Shown piece by piece: positions 39,040 through 47,829 of a stretch of 64,000 nt of DNA. Position 1 is the stretch's first letter. The number at the start of each line of letters is the position of its first letter. The stretch is from an uncultured Bryobacteraceae bacterium (GTDB taxonomy: Bacteria > Acidobacteriota > Terriglobia > Bryobacterales > Bryobacteraceae), in NCBI GenBank assembly GCA_938027685.1, contig CALJAM010000002.1, positions 1 to 64,000 on the forward strand. The letters are read 5' to 3'. A program made the translations under genes and the position numbers. The notes beneath the pieces were generated by a model, which was not told the origin of the DNA, made no database searches, and was given only the letters and a program-made list of their open reading frames with translations.

Positions 39040-41202
39040 CTAACGCAGCGAGATCGTCACGCCCGAGGACGCGCCCAACTGGTTGCGCAGCGTCACCGTC
39101 ACCGACTGTATGGCGTCGGCCAGACTCGACACATTGCGCACGTCGCCTTGCAGTGTGAAAGGCACCGTGGCTGTGAACAGGCTGCCGTACTGTTGCGAGG
39201 CGGCGCTCTGGTACCAGGCCAGAAAGCTGGGCTCCGCGTTCAGAGTGAGCTTGGTGGTGGCCAGGTTCTCTCCCTCCACGGCGCGGAATTCGAAATCCAT
39301 GTGCGTAATCGAGCGACTGGTAGCGTAGCCGCTTACCAGCAGCGTGATCGCATTGCCGGACTTGGAGGATAACGCCACGCTCAGCAAGCGGGGCGCGCCC
39401 TGCGGGACCGTAAGCGTCAGCGAAGGCGGCGTGGTCGGCGTCAGATTGATGCCTCCCTCGGTCGTGAATGAAGGCGTCAGCACGATGTTTCCGGCTACCG
39501 TTCCCGTTTGCAGGCGGATTTCGGTGGCGTTGCCCGCAAACAGCGCGCGCGTGGTGTTGGCCGGGATCGTGAAGGTGGCGGTCCGCCCACCCGTTGCGAA
39601 CTGCACTGCCGGATCGGGACTGAAAACATCGGAATTGAACGTCAGCGTGAGCGTCCCGGTCAGGGTCAGCGGGTAGGGCGATTCCAGCGCCAAGCCGACC
39701 GCGACTTGTTCCATCGGCTGCCGGGGACCCGAGGGGGCGATGAAACGGTACGCCGGCAACGGATCGGGTGGTCCGCCGGAGCCCGAGAGCGTGAAGCTCT
39801 GCGTGTCGATCTTCAGCGTCGCCGTGGCCAATCCCACCGAAGTGGGAGCGAATTCGATCGTGAAGCGGAGGGCGGCGCCCGGCTGAATCGTAGCGGGCAA
39901 GGCGGGCACGCCCGCCAGCGAAAAGGGAATTCCCGTCGCACCCAGGGTGATGCTGTTGATGACGGCAGGCGCCGTGCCGGTGTTGGTTACGATGAACTCG
40001 ACCTTACCGCTCCGGCCGACGGCGACCGGGGTGAAGACCACCGTGCCGCCGGGCTGTACGCTGTTGACTGCTGTGCCAACGGCGTACGAGTAAGCCAACG
40101 TCGCCCCCAGGCCGGTGCCAGTAACATCGAAGCTATCCGCACCCACGCGCAGCCGGCCGGATGCGCGGCCCGGCTGTGTAGGGCTGAAAGCGATGGTGAA
40201 GGAGGCCGAGGCGCCGGGCGCCAAGGTCAGCGGAAGGAACGGCAGATCGGTCAACGTGAAGCCCGCACCCTGAATGCTGATCACATTGATCGTCCCGTCC
40301 GCATTGCCCGTGTTGCGCACCCGGACGGTGACGGTGCTTTTCTCGCCCACGAGAGCGTCGGGCAGGGCGATGACCTGGCCCGGCGCGATCGCCGTGGCTG
40401 CTGTGGGAAGGAGGATTTCGTACGCATAGACGGCGCCCGACCCGGTGCCTTCCAATCGGAAGCTGACGAGACGATTTACGAGCTCGATCTCCAGGACGCC
40501 CTGGCTCGCTGCCAATTGCTTGGGCGTGAACTGGACCGAAAAACGCAATTCCTTGCCCGCTTCGACCGTTACCGGAGGCAGGGGCAGACCGACAAGCTGG
40601 AAAGCATCGCCCCCGCCGCGGATGTTATTCACCAATCCGGCGCCGCTGCCGCGGTTGCTGATGATGAATGACGCCGTGGCCGTGGTATTGAGAGCTGTGG
40701 CCGGAAAAGTCACTGTGCCGCCTGCTGCGAGGGGCGTCGTGTTGCCGCCTGGCGGGACGTAACTAAAGACGAACTCGGGCGCCGTGCCCGCGAGGTTGAT
40801 CGTCACACTCGTCGTCGTGCGCCCCTCGGTGTAGTTCACGGCGATGCGGCCGGAGGCTTTCTGCCCGGAGGTCGGCAGGTAGCGAATGGAGAGGGTGATG
40901 CTCTGATTGCGCATCAACGACAGGGGCAGCTCAGGCAGGCCGGTCACGGAAAAGTCCGTGTGTCCGGTGAGCTCCAGCGCGTTGATCGTGGCGGAACCTG
41001 CGGTCCCGACGTAGGTCAAGGTCACCGAGGCTGAAGCGGGGAGTCCGATGGCCTCCGCGGGTAGCGTGATCGTGCCGCCGTCGGAGATCGTAAAACGATT
41101 CGTGCCTTGCTGGACCAGCAGGGTAAAGGGCGCCGTCTGTGCGATGACCGCGGGAACGCCCGTCAGCAGGACAGGGAAAAGTGCCATTACCGCTCGCGTC
41201 AT
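39040..41202 (-). CDS. Secreted multi-repeat ASH/HYDIN-like beta-sandwich protein
   Basis: A 720-residue exported protein with a leader (MTRAVMALFPVLLTGVPAVIA) and four tandem repeats of about 110 residues (roughly 24-140, 141-255, 256-365 and 366-475). Each contains GGTVTFP-like and NTGTAPAVINSITL-like strands and a PFTIEFAPT-like segment, the pattern of the ASH/HYDIN choice-of-anchor-D domains. The last 240 residues are a different Thr-rich beta region. Repeat proteins of this kind act as stalks or adhesive surface modules. It is the last gene of a leftward three-gene set and starts five bases from its neighbour. Confidence 0.78.
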   Translation of the reverse strand: MTRAVMALFPVLLTGVPAVIAQTAPFTLLVQQGTNRFTISDGGTITLPAEAIGLPASASVTLTYVGTAGSATINALELTGHTDFSVTGLPELPLSLMRNQSITLSIRYLPTSGQKASGRIAVNYTEGRTTTSVTINLAGTAPEFVFSYVPPGGNTTPLAAGGTVTFPATALNTTATASFIISNRGSGAGLVNNIRGGGDAFQLVGLPLPPVTVEAGKELRFSVQFTPKQLAASQGVLEIELVNRLVSFRLEGTGSGAVYAYEILLPTAATAIAPGQVIALPDALVGEKSTVTVRVRNTGNADGTINVISIQGAGFTLTDLPFLPLTLAPGASASFTIAFSPTQPGRASGRLRVGADSFDVTGTGLGATLAYSYAVGTAVNSVQPGGTVVFTPVAVGRSGKVEFIVTNTGTAPAVINSITLGATGIPFSLAGVPALPATIQPGAALRFTIEFAPTSVGLATATLKIDTQSFTLSGSGGPPDPLPAYRFIAPSGPRQPMEQVAVGLALESPYPLTLTGTLTLTFNSDVFSPDPAVQFATGGRTATFTIPANTTRALFAGNATEIRLQTGTVAGNIVLTPSFTTEGGINLTPTTPPSLTLTVPQGAPRLLSVALSSKSGNAITLLVSGYATSRSITHMDFEFRAVEGENLATTKLTLNAEPSFLAWYQSAASQQYGSLFTATVPFTLQGDVRNVSSLADAIQSVTVTLRNQLGASSGVTISLR

Positions 41203-41206
41203 CGGC

Positions 41207-42127
41207 TTACTCCCCTTTACCTACCGGCACGAACCACACGCCCGGATCGGGCTCTGTCTTCAGCACGTAAAGCGGTTCCCCGCCCCCGGTGCTCGGGCGC
41301 AGGAGCCAAAGCTCGGCCCCGGAGAGGCGGGCCAGCGTGACAGGTTCGAAATCGAGGGCGAGTTCTGCGATACGAGCGCGGCCTGCCGGATCATACACGA
41401 AGACGGCGCGTTCGGAGCGATCAGCGACGAAGAGCCGCGCGCCATCGCGCGAAATGGCCACGCCCACCGGATCGGACACCAGCGCTATCGCCTCCGGTCT
41501 GGGTTGTGCGGCATAATCGTCCACCTGCCAGACTTCGGCGCCCGCGGCGACGTACAGTTTGCCGCCCGCCAGCGTGAGCGCGGCGGCCCGCACGCCGGCA
41601 AGCAACACCGCACGGCTCTCGCCGGCAATGAGGCAAACCCCCTCGCGCGTCCCCGCGATGATGCGGCCCTCGCGATCGATCGCGAGCGCGCCAGCCTCGC
41701 CGATCTCGAAAACCTCACCGGCTGCTGTCGCCGCATCGCCGATTCGGATCAGTTGGGCGCGGCCCGAAGTCGCGCTGTAAATCAAAGCCAGCGATCCGTC
41801 TTCCGACCAGACGGCGGTATCGGGGAGGATCTGCAGGTTCTCCACGGCGCTCCAGGAAGGCGCGAGCCGGGCCAGACCGTCCACGCGGTAGAGCTCGCCG
41901 TCCCTCAAGACCAACGCCGTGAATCCCCCGGGCGCGATGCTCGCCCATGAAAGCCCTGCAATCAGGGGATCTCCCAGGTAGGCGGCGCCGGGCAACCCCA
42001 CGATGGGGCGAAGTGCACCCGAAGCCTTATCGAAAGCGAAACCGCTGATAGGACCCTCGATCTGCAGGGTTTGCGCCGCCATCGCGCCGGCGGTCAGCCA
42101 CCAGAGCAACATCTTTGCTGTATTCAT
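41207..42127 (-). CDS. Secreted NHL/YVTN-type beta-propeller protein
   Basis: A 306-residue exported protein with a leader (MLLWWLTAGAMAAQ), then propeller blades recognisable by GVAISRDGARLFVADRSERA and AVFVYDPAGRARIAELALD. No catalytic motif is seen, so it probably binds proteins or glycans. GGAGGTGACG precedes ATG 42127. It lies five bases from the HYDIN-like gene and 14 after the Ig-like gene, so the three are almost certainly one operon. Confidence 0.75.
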   Translation of the reverse strand: MNTAKMLLWWLTAGAMAAQTLQIEGPISGFAFDKASGALRPIVGLPGAAYLGDPLIAGLSWASIAPGGFTALVLRDGELYRVDGLARLAPSWSAVENLQILPDTAVWSEDGSLALIYSATSGRAQLIRIGDAATAAGEVFEIGEAGALAIDREGRIIAGTREGVCLIAGESRAVLLAGVRAAALTLAGGKLYVAAGAEVWQVDDYAAQPRPEAIALVSDPVGVAISRDGARLFVADRSERAVFVYDPAGRARIAELALDFEPVTLARLSGAELWLLRPSTGGGEPLYVLKTEPDPGVWFVPVGKGE

Positions 42128-42141
42128 GAGCGTCACCTCCG

Positions 42142-42870
42142 TCAGCGTGGAGTGCCCACGGTGATGGGACCGGGGGTAATCGTGATCGGCCTGGACGTGG
42201 TGGCGGAAGCCGTTCCGTTGCCGCGCGTGGCCGCGACGGCGCCGATGACGGCGCCCGCGGCGCCCACGCCCACCAGAATCTTCCACCAACCAGAGCGAGC
42301 GCTCGAGATGCCGGGGCCTCCCCCTCCACCCCGGTACACGTTGGTCTGCGAGATCACGGCGCTACCGGTCCTGTTGCCCAGCGTGGCCGTCACTTTGATG
42401 TTGAAGCGACCGGCCTGGTCATTGGGCGCGTACCCGCTAGCGGCCGCGCGGCCCTTCTCGTCAGTGCGCACGGTCTGCGTGCGCATCCATCCGTGGAAGA
42501 CGCCGCCAGGCCCGGCGGGAGGTAGCTGGAAGATCACCTCGGCCCCGGCTACCGGCTTATCGTTCTCGTCGCGCACTTCCACCACGGGCGCGGTAGCTGA
42601 ACGCGTGCGGATGTTGTTCACGGCCCCTTCGCCCTCAACTACCACGATCTTGAGAACCCCGGGCGGCTCGGCGGGTTGGGCTTGCGCGGCGGGAGCCTGG
42701 GCCGCGGGTGTGCCAGGTGAGGGTCTTTCGGGGGTCGGCAAAGTCGAGGGAGCTTGCGTCCCCTGCGGCGGTTGTGCGATCTGGGGACGCGGACCGGTGG
42801 GCTGCTGAGCCGGCAACGGCCATGCCAGCAACCCGGCAAGAACGACGCTGAGCACGGTTCTGGGTTCCAA
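42142..42870 (-). CDS. Secreted Ig-like domain protein with C-terminal membrane segment
   Basis: A 242-residue protein starting at TTG 42870, with AGGAGG seven bases upstream. It has a leader (TVLSVVLAGLLAWPLPAQQ), a Pro/Gln/Ala-rich flexible linker (about 22-72), a bacterial Ig-like domain (VVEVRDENDKPVAGAEVIFQ and FNIKVTATLGNRTGSAVIS), a Gly-rich stretch, then a hydrophobic helix (WWKILVGVGAAGAVIGAVAA) close to the C-terminus that could anchor it. It is the first gene of the three-gene secreted set; it may tether the others at the surface. The earlier in-frame region upstream is Arg-rich and not protein-like. Confidence 0.7.
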   Translation of the reverse strand: MEPRTVLSVVLAGLLAWPLPAQQPTGPRPQIAQPPQGTQAPSTLPTPERPSPGTPAAQAPAAQAQPAEPPGVLKIVVVEGEGAVNNIRTRSATAPVVEVRDENDKPVAGAEVIFQLPPAGPGGVFHGWMRTQTVRTDEKGRAAASGYAPNDQAGRFNIKVTATLGNRTGSAVISQTNVYRGGGGGPGISSARSGWWKILVGVGAAGAVIGAVAATRGNGTASATTSRPITITPGPITVGTPR

Positions 42871-43052
42871 AGCTGGGCCTCCTGGGACGCTTACCGGTGG
42901 AAGATCGTCTCCCGACCAGTCTGACAGGATAACGTATCCGCGCCGGCGCCGCCTCCGGGCCCGAGGGCCCCGGTTTGCGAACGCTGCGCTCAAGCAGTTA
43001 AGACGCGGCAGATGCGGCCGCGTGTTACTCGCTTTGGGGGGCCAACACCGAC

Positions 43053-44312
43053 TCAGACGAGCCGGACCGACGGCGGCGGGCCGTACTCAATGCGAACTTC
43101 GCGCCCGCCGTTCAGGATGGACAATCGCCCCGCTTCGATCACCAGCTCGTTGTAGCGGCTATTGGCGGGAGTGGCCATCACGCCTGCCTTATCGATCTGC
43201 TCGAGGAGTTCGCGACGGCGACGAAGAGCCTCGAGCGGCGGCATGTCCGCGGTTTCCTGCTCGATGCGGATGGCGCTGCGGAGGATGTACTCGACCGAGC
43301 GGTAGCCGTAACCCACGGGGACCAGTCCCGGGCCGCCGAGGTCCACGTACTGAAAGTAGTCCGGACTGGGTTCGGCGTAAATGGTCGAGCCGGGACCGCC
43401 CGGACGCTCCGTATAACAGTAACGGATGCCACGGTACTGATCATCGTGGGCCAGCCAGGCGCCGCGGTCCGCCCCTGCGCAATACATCGTCAGCCCCTGG
43501 GTGTTCGTGCCCGGGCCCTCGTCAGGGAAGCCGAGCGCGTTCTGCACGTTCAGGCAGGCCCCGTTGGACCAAATCACGCGTGCGTCCGTCCACAGGAAGC
43601 CCTCGTTGCCGTTGGGGTAACGGTCCCGGATGCCGTAGACACTGACCGCCACAGGCAGCAGCCCGGTGATGAAATGGACCAGGTCCACGTAATGGCAGCC
43701 GATGTAGGTGAAGGCGTCGGAGTTCTCCGTCGTGCACCAGTTCTGGAAGTTCGAATGGCGGTAATACCATTTCTCCAGCAGCCACGCCGTGCCCAGCCGG
43801 AATTCGCCGAAGAGGCCCTGACGATAACGGCGGCGCGCGATCAGTGCGCGGTCGTCGAAGCGCTTGTGGTACTCGATGCCCACCAGGAGGCCTCGCTCCC
43901 GCGCCTCGCGCTCGATCTCTTCAGCCTCCCTTGCCGTGAGAACGAGCGGCTTGACGGTCAGCACGTGCTGGTCGGCGCGCAAGGCTTCCAGGATCACCGC
44001 GTGGTGGAGGTGGTCCGGCACCGCCACCACAACGATGTTGCGCGGCGGCATCCGGCGGATCAGCTCGCGGTAGAGCTCAGGCTGCGGTGCATCCAGGTCG
44101 CCGGAGGGATCGGGGTAGGCGCGGAAGGTGGAGCCCGGGAAGGCGCGCCGCAGCGTCTCGGATTCCATCAGCTCCTTCAGCGGGCGAGCCGTCAACGCGC
44201 AGATGGAGACCTCCCCGAGCCATCCCTGCCGCTGCATATGCCAGATGGAGGGCAGCAGTTGATCGTGCGTGATCATGCCGCCGCCGACAATGAGCACTTG
44301 CGGAGGAGTCAT
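43053..44312 (-). CDS. Gfo/Idh/MocA-family oxidoreductase
   Basis: A 419-residue NAD(P)-dependent sugar oxidoreductase. The Rossmann start reads VLIVGGGMITHD, and the canonical EKP motif appears as TVKPLVL, with the Lys kept and Glu replaced. The C-terminal beta sheet includes GTAWLLEKWYYR and DAFTYIGCHYVDLVHF, where His-Tyr near the active site fits the family. No Tat leader is present, so it is cytoplasmic. It overlaps the aminotransferase gene by four bases, so the two act in one pathway, probably converting a keto-sugar or cyclitol to an amine. The substrate is unknown. Confidence 0.85.
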   Translation of the reverse strand: MTPPQVLIVGGGMITHDQLLPSIWHMQRQGWLGEVSICALTARPLKELMESETLRRAFPGSTFRAYPDPSGDLDAPQPELYRELIRRMPPRNIVVVAVPDHLHHAVILEALRADQHVLTVKPLVLTAREAEEIEREARERGLLVGIEYHKRFDDRALIARRRYRQGLFGEFRLGTAWLLEKWYYRHSNFQNWCTTENSDAFTYIGCHYVDLVHFITGLLPVAVSVYGIRDRYPNGNEGFLWTDARVIWSNGACLNVQNALGFPDEGPGTNTQGLTMYCAGADRGAWLAHDDQYRGIRYCYTERPGGPGSTIYAEPSPDYFQYVDLGGPGLVPVGYGYRSVEYILRSAIRIEQETADMPPLEALRRRRELLEQIDKAGVMATPANSRYNELVIEAGRLSILNGGREVRIEYGPPPSVRLV

Positions 44313-45694
44313 CGCACCACAGCCTCCTGCGCGGCAAGGGCCTCGGCAAAGGCCTCCGCGAATCCGGCCACGCTATCCTCCAGTGCCTCCTCGCTAAGCA
44401 CGAGCGGCGGGGCGACCTTGATCGTCGAGCCCAGGTAGCCGACAGGGCTGAACATCAGAACGCCTTTTTCCATCGAGCGCCGCACAACCTCCCAGGCGAG
44501 GTCGCCGTCGGGCTCGCGGCTGCCGGGCCGCACACAGATGACCCCCGCCACCATGCCTTTGCCCAGCACCGCTCCGATCTGCGGGAAACGGGAGGCCAGC
44601 GCATTGAGCTTCTCGTGCAACAATGCGCCGACGCGGCGCGAATGCTCGACGAGCCCGTCCCGCAGGATGGTCTCGATCGAAGCCAGGGCGGCAGCGCAAC
44701 AGACGGGGTTGCCGGTATGCGTGGAGGTCATGGTGCCGGGCGCGAACTGGTCCATGACATCCGGGCGTCCGGCCACTGCCGAAATCGGCAGCGAGCTCGA
44801 GATGCCTTTACCGAAGCAGGCTATGTCGGGAACAATGCCGTAGTGCTCGAAACCCCACAGGGTTCCCGTGCGTCCGAATCCTGCCTGGACCTCGTCGCAG
44901 ATGAGCAAGGCCTTATGGCCCGTGCACCACTGGCGCAACGCCTGCATGTACTCGACCGGTGCGAAACCTGCGGTTCCGCCCTGGTAGGTCTCCAGCAGCA
45001 CGGCGCAGACGTTCTGCGGTTCGACGCCCAAGTCATATAGAGCGCGTTCAAAGCTCTCGAACGAGGTGTCCTCGGTCCAGAAGCCGTCCGGAAAAGGCAC
45101 CTGCACGAAGCCGGGATCCAGGTTGATGATCCATTCCTTCAGGGCGGGGATGCCGCCTGCCTGCTGTGCGCCCAGCGTCCGGCCATGAAATGCCTTTTCG
45201 TAAGAAACGATGACGTGCTTGCTGCGCCCGCCCTGCTTGACGCCCCAGGCGCGGGCCAGCTTGATGGCGCATTCGATGGTCTCCGACCCGGTGGTCAGCA
45301 GGAATACTTTTTTCAACGGCTCCGGCAGCAGGGAAGCCAGCCGCTCGACGAGCCGCGCGCGGATCTCGCTCGGGAAGCAATAGTTGGTGAGCAACCGTGA
45401 GGCAGCCTGGTTTTGGATGGCGTCGATGACCTCCTGGCGGCCGTGCCCTGCGTTGGTGATGAGCACTCCGCTCGACCAGTCCACCCAGCAATTGCCCCAG
45501 GCGTCGAACACTTGGAAGCCCTCGGCCCGATGCCAGATCACAGGCGGCTGGCCCCGCATGGCGAGCGGCTCATACTGAGCCAGACGACGAAGGATGGGCA
45601 GGGACTCGGGCACAGGGAGATCCGTCACAATGCGGCGGAAACGTGTTTCGATGCGCGGCACGCGCCGCGGCTCGAGCGGATATTCTCGCCCCAT
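44309..45694 (-). CDS. Class III PLP aminotransferase
   Basis: A 461-residue aminotransferase related to 4-aminobutyrate and acetylornithine transaminases. The PLP phosphate site is TTGSETIECAIKLAR, the ring-contact Asp lies in LICDEVQAGFGRTG and the Schiff-base Lys in CFGKGISSSLPI. A TACAAT hexamer (45703-45708) lies eight bases before the ATG. The next gene, a Gfo/Idh oxidoreductase, starts within its stop (ATGA). The pair could make an amino sugar, aminocyclitol or amino acid derivative. Confidence 0.9.
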   Translation of the reverse strand: MGREYPLEPRRVPRIETRFRRIVTDLPVPESLPILRRLAQYEPLAMRGQPPVIWHRAEGFQVFDAWGNCWVDWSSGVLITNAGHGRQEVIDAIQNQAASRLLTNYCFPSEIRARLVERLASLLPEPLKKVFLLTTGSETIECAIKLARAWGVKQGGRSKHVIVSYEKAFHGRTLGAQQAGGIPALKEWIINLDPGFVQVPFPDGFWTEDTSFESFERALYDLGVEPQNVCAVLLETYQGGTAGFAPVEYMQALRQWCTGHKALLICDEVQAGFGRTGTLWGFEHYGIVPDIACFGKGISSSLPISAVAGRPDVMDQFAPGTMTSTHTGNPVCCAAALASIETILRDGLVEHSRRVGALLHEKLNALASRFPQIGAVLGKGMVAGVICVRPGSREPDGDLAWEVVRRSMEKGVLMFSPVGYLGSTIKVAPPLVLSEEALEDSVAGFAEAFAEALAAQEAVVR

Positions 45695-45702
45695 ACCCGG
45701 CC

Positions 45703-45708
45703 ATTGTA
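45703..45708 (-). promoter_or_regulatory. -10 element of the aminotransferase operon
   Basis: TACAAT on the minus strand, eight bases before the ATG at 45694. No ribosome site is seen between, which suggests a leaderless transcript for the aminotransferase-oxidoreductase pair. Confidence 0.45.
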
Positions 45709-45750
45709 ACGCGCCGCGTCCGCCCGCCCCTGGCGCGCACTCCCCCAGGG

Positions 45751-47055
45751 TCAGACTTTCTCCGGCACCACGTACGGCTTGCGGTATTCGCGCGTCAGCA
45801 TGCGGTTGGCCTCGTCGTCCCCGACAAACTTCACCGTCTTGGGGTCGAAGCGCAAGCCGCGCTTGAGGCGGTAGCTGATGTTGGCCAGATGGCAGAGGGA
45901 GGCCGAGATGACGCCGATTTCGACGTCGGCGGTCAGGTCCCGGTAGTTGCGGCTGCGCACGGCCTTGAAGAAGTTCTCGATGTGCGGGATGGTGTCGCCG
46001 CGGTCGGCCTTTTCCTCCATCGCCAGCTCCCGCTTCTCGCCCTTGTAGACCTGGAAGCCGGCGCCGTCGATAGCCATGTATCCTTCGCTGCCGAGGAAGA
46101 GGTTGCCGATGGTGTTCTCGCCGCGAGGCTGCAAGCCGTCCTCGCCGCCGGTGATCAGGCCGCGGACTTCGAAGACGATCTCACAGTCGCCGTAGTCGAA
46201 CGTGGCGAGTTGGGTGTTGGGCGTCTCCTGGTCGTCGTCGTAGACGTACTTTCCGCCGGTCGAGACCACGTAGGTCGGCCAGGTGATGTCGCCCAGCCCC
46301 CAGCGCGCGATGTCCATCTCGTGCACGCCCTGGTTGCCGATATCGCCGTTGCCGGTGTCCCAGAACCAGTGCCAGTTGTAGCGGAAGCGGTTCTCGTTGA
46401 ACGGGCGCATGGGCGCAGGCCCGAGGAACAGATCCCAGTCGACTCCGGGAGGCACCGGGCCGTCGGGCTTTTTTCCGATTGAGCGGCGCCGCTTGAAGCA
46501 GAGCCCCTTGGAGAGGTAGACCTTGCCGATCACCCCCTCCCGGAGCAGTTGCATAGCGCGAATCTTGTGCGGGGCGCTGCGGCCCTGAGAACCCACCTGG
46601 ACCATGCGGTTGTACTTGCGCGCCGCCTCGATCATCTTCAGGCCCTCCCAGACGTTGTGGCAGGCCGGTTTCTCGACATACACGTCCTTGCCTGCCTGGC
46701 AGGCCCAGATGGTTTGCAGCGCATGCCAGTGGTTGGGCGTGGCGATGGAGACGGCGTGGATCTGCTTGTCCTCGAGCATCTTGCGCATGTCGGTGTACAC
46801 GGCAGGCTTGATCCCGGTTTTCTTTTCCACCATCGCCACGGCGCGCTCCTGCGCCGCTTGATCTACATCACATACGGCGACGACCTGGGCCGAGGGGATC
46901 GCCATGTAATAACTTAGGTGGGCCCGTCCGCGTCCGCCAAGGCCCACGATGGCGACATGAATGCGGTCGTTGGCGCCCAGGATGCGACGCGCGCCGATCG
47001 ACAACGCCGCCGCTCCCGCGCCGTAGATGAACTCTCGCCGGTTGCCTTCGCTCAT
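45751..47055 (-). CDS. Tat-exported Gfo/Idh/MocA-family oxidoreductase
   Basis: A 434-residue protein with a twin-arginine leader (NRREFIYGAGAAALSIGA), then a Rossmann domain (IHVAIVGLGGRGRAH) with the EKP motif in DVYVEKPACHN, and the bacterial-type C-terminal dimer domain (GNGDIGNQGVHEMDIARWGL). Exported members of this family are common in Acidobacteriota and Planctomycetota, with largely unknown sugar substrates. GAGGAGG lies before ATG 47055, and a TACAAT is about 47 bases upstream. Confidence 0.88.
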   Translation of the reverse strand: MSEGNRREFIYGAGAAALSIGARRILGANDRIHVAIVGLGGRGRAHLSYYMAIPSAQVVAVCDVDQAAQERAVAMVEKKTGIKPAVYTDMRKMLEDKQIHAVSIATPNHWHALQTIWACQAGKDVYVEKPACHNVWEGLKMIEAARKYNRMVQVGSQGRSAPHKIRAMQLLREGVIGKVYLSKGLCFKRRRSIGKKPDGPVPPGVDWDLFLGPAPMRPFNENRFRYNWHWFWDTGNGDIGNQGVHEMDIARWGLGDITWPTYVVSTGGKYVYDDDQETPNTQLATFDYGDCEIVFEVRGLITGGEDGLQPRGENTIGNLFLGSEGYMAIDGAGFQVYKGEKRELAMEEKADRGDTIPHIENFFKAVRSRNYRDLTADVEIGVISASLCHLANISYRLKRGLRFDPKTVKFVGDDEANRMLTREYRKPYVVPEKV

Positions 47056-47226
47056 CTCGATGCTTGACCTCCTCGCAGAACGTGGGTTGGTGATCGGGTA
47101 TATTGTAGGCGCCCGCCTCAACGGGCCGGCCGACCGGGCCCGCGACCTCGTTGCGCCTCGCGACCCGACCGAGCCTGCGCGCCCGTTATCATGCTAGCGC
47201 AGGAAGAAGCGGGCGCAAAGCCGCTT

Positions 47227-47735
47227 CATCCGTCTGGCGTAACCACTCGGGCGCGGGTTACGCCATGCTTCGAATTCCACGTCAGTAGGCCGCCGGAGAG
47301 CGCGCGCCCGCAGGCCATGCTGACGCAGAATCCGGACCGCGGAATGGGAGCGCCGGCCCACGGCGCAGTTCACCCGGATTTCCCCGTTCGCCGGCAGCTC
47401 TGCCGGAGGTGAACGCAGCTCAGCCAGGGCGATGTTGATAACGCCCGGCGGATCGTCCTGAGCGAATTCGTCCCGGTCGCGAACGTCGAGCAGGAGCGCG
47501 TGGGTGCTCCGGAGTTCGTCCCACGGGGCCGGTTCGAGGTCGCCGGCAGCACGTTCGCCGCCACCATGCCTGCCAGGTTCACCGGATCACTGGCCGAGCC
47601 GTACTGCGGCGCGTAGCCAGCTCGGCTTCCTACCGGTCAAACACGGTGGCGCGTTGGGCCATGCCATGGCGATCACGTCCGCGCGTTTGTCCATAATTGC
47701 CGGCCACGACCCAGGCGTTAAGGACGCGTTTGCTC
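47227..47735 (-). pseudogene. Decayed C-terminal part of a CoA-disulfide reductase with rhodanese domain
   Basis: No intact gene lies between 47056 and 47829, but the minus strand carries recognisable pieces of a pyridine-nucleotide-disulfide (CoA-disulfide) reductase in changing frames. From right to left these are RVLNAWVVAG, DKRADVIAMA, YAPQYGSASDPVNLAGMVAA (dimerisation domain), then a rhodanese domain (LLLDVRDRDEFAQDDPPGVI, NCAVGRR with the active-site Cys) and finally LSGGLLTW before a TGA at 47227-47229. At least four frame changes occur in about 500 bases, and the FAD/NAD-binding N-terminus is missing. Sequence errors could explain one or two shifts, but not the missing front. Confidence 0.75.
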
Positions 47736-47808
47736 ATAATCGCTGCGGGGGCAAAGATGGCAGCCTAGCCGAGTACGGCCCCATGGTTGGGCTGCGCGGC
47801 CGGTCTGT

Positions 47809-47814
47809 TACAAT
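47809..47814 (+). promoter_or_regulatory. -10 element of the RidA-like gene
   Basis: TACAAT, 15 bases before ATG 47830. The leader contains CAGCGGGACCC with only a weak ribosome-binding match. Confidence 0.4.
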
Positions 47815-47829
47815 CGACAGCGGGACCCG

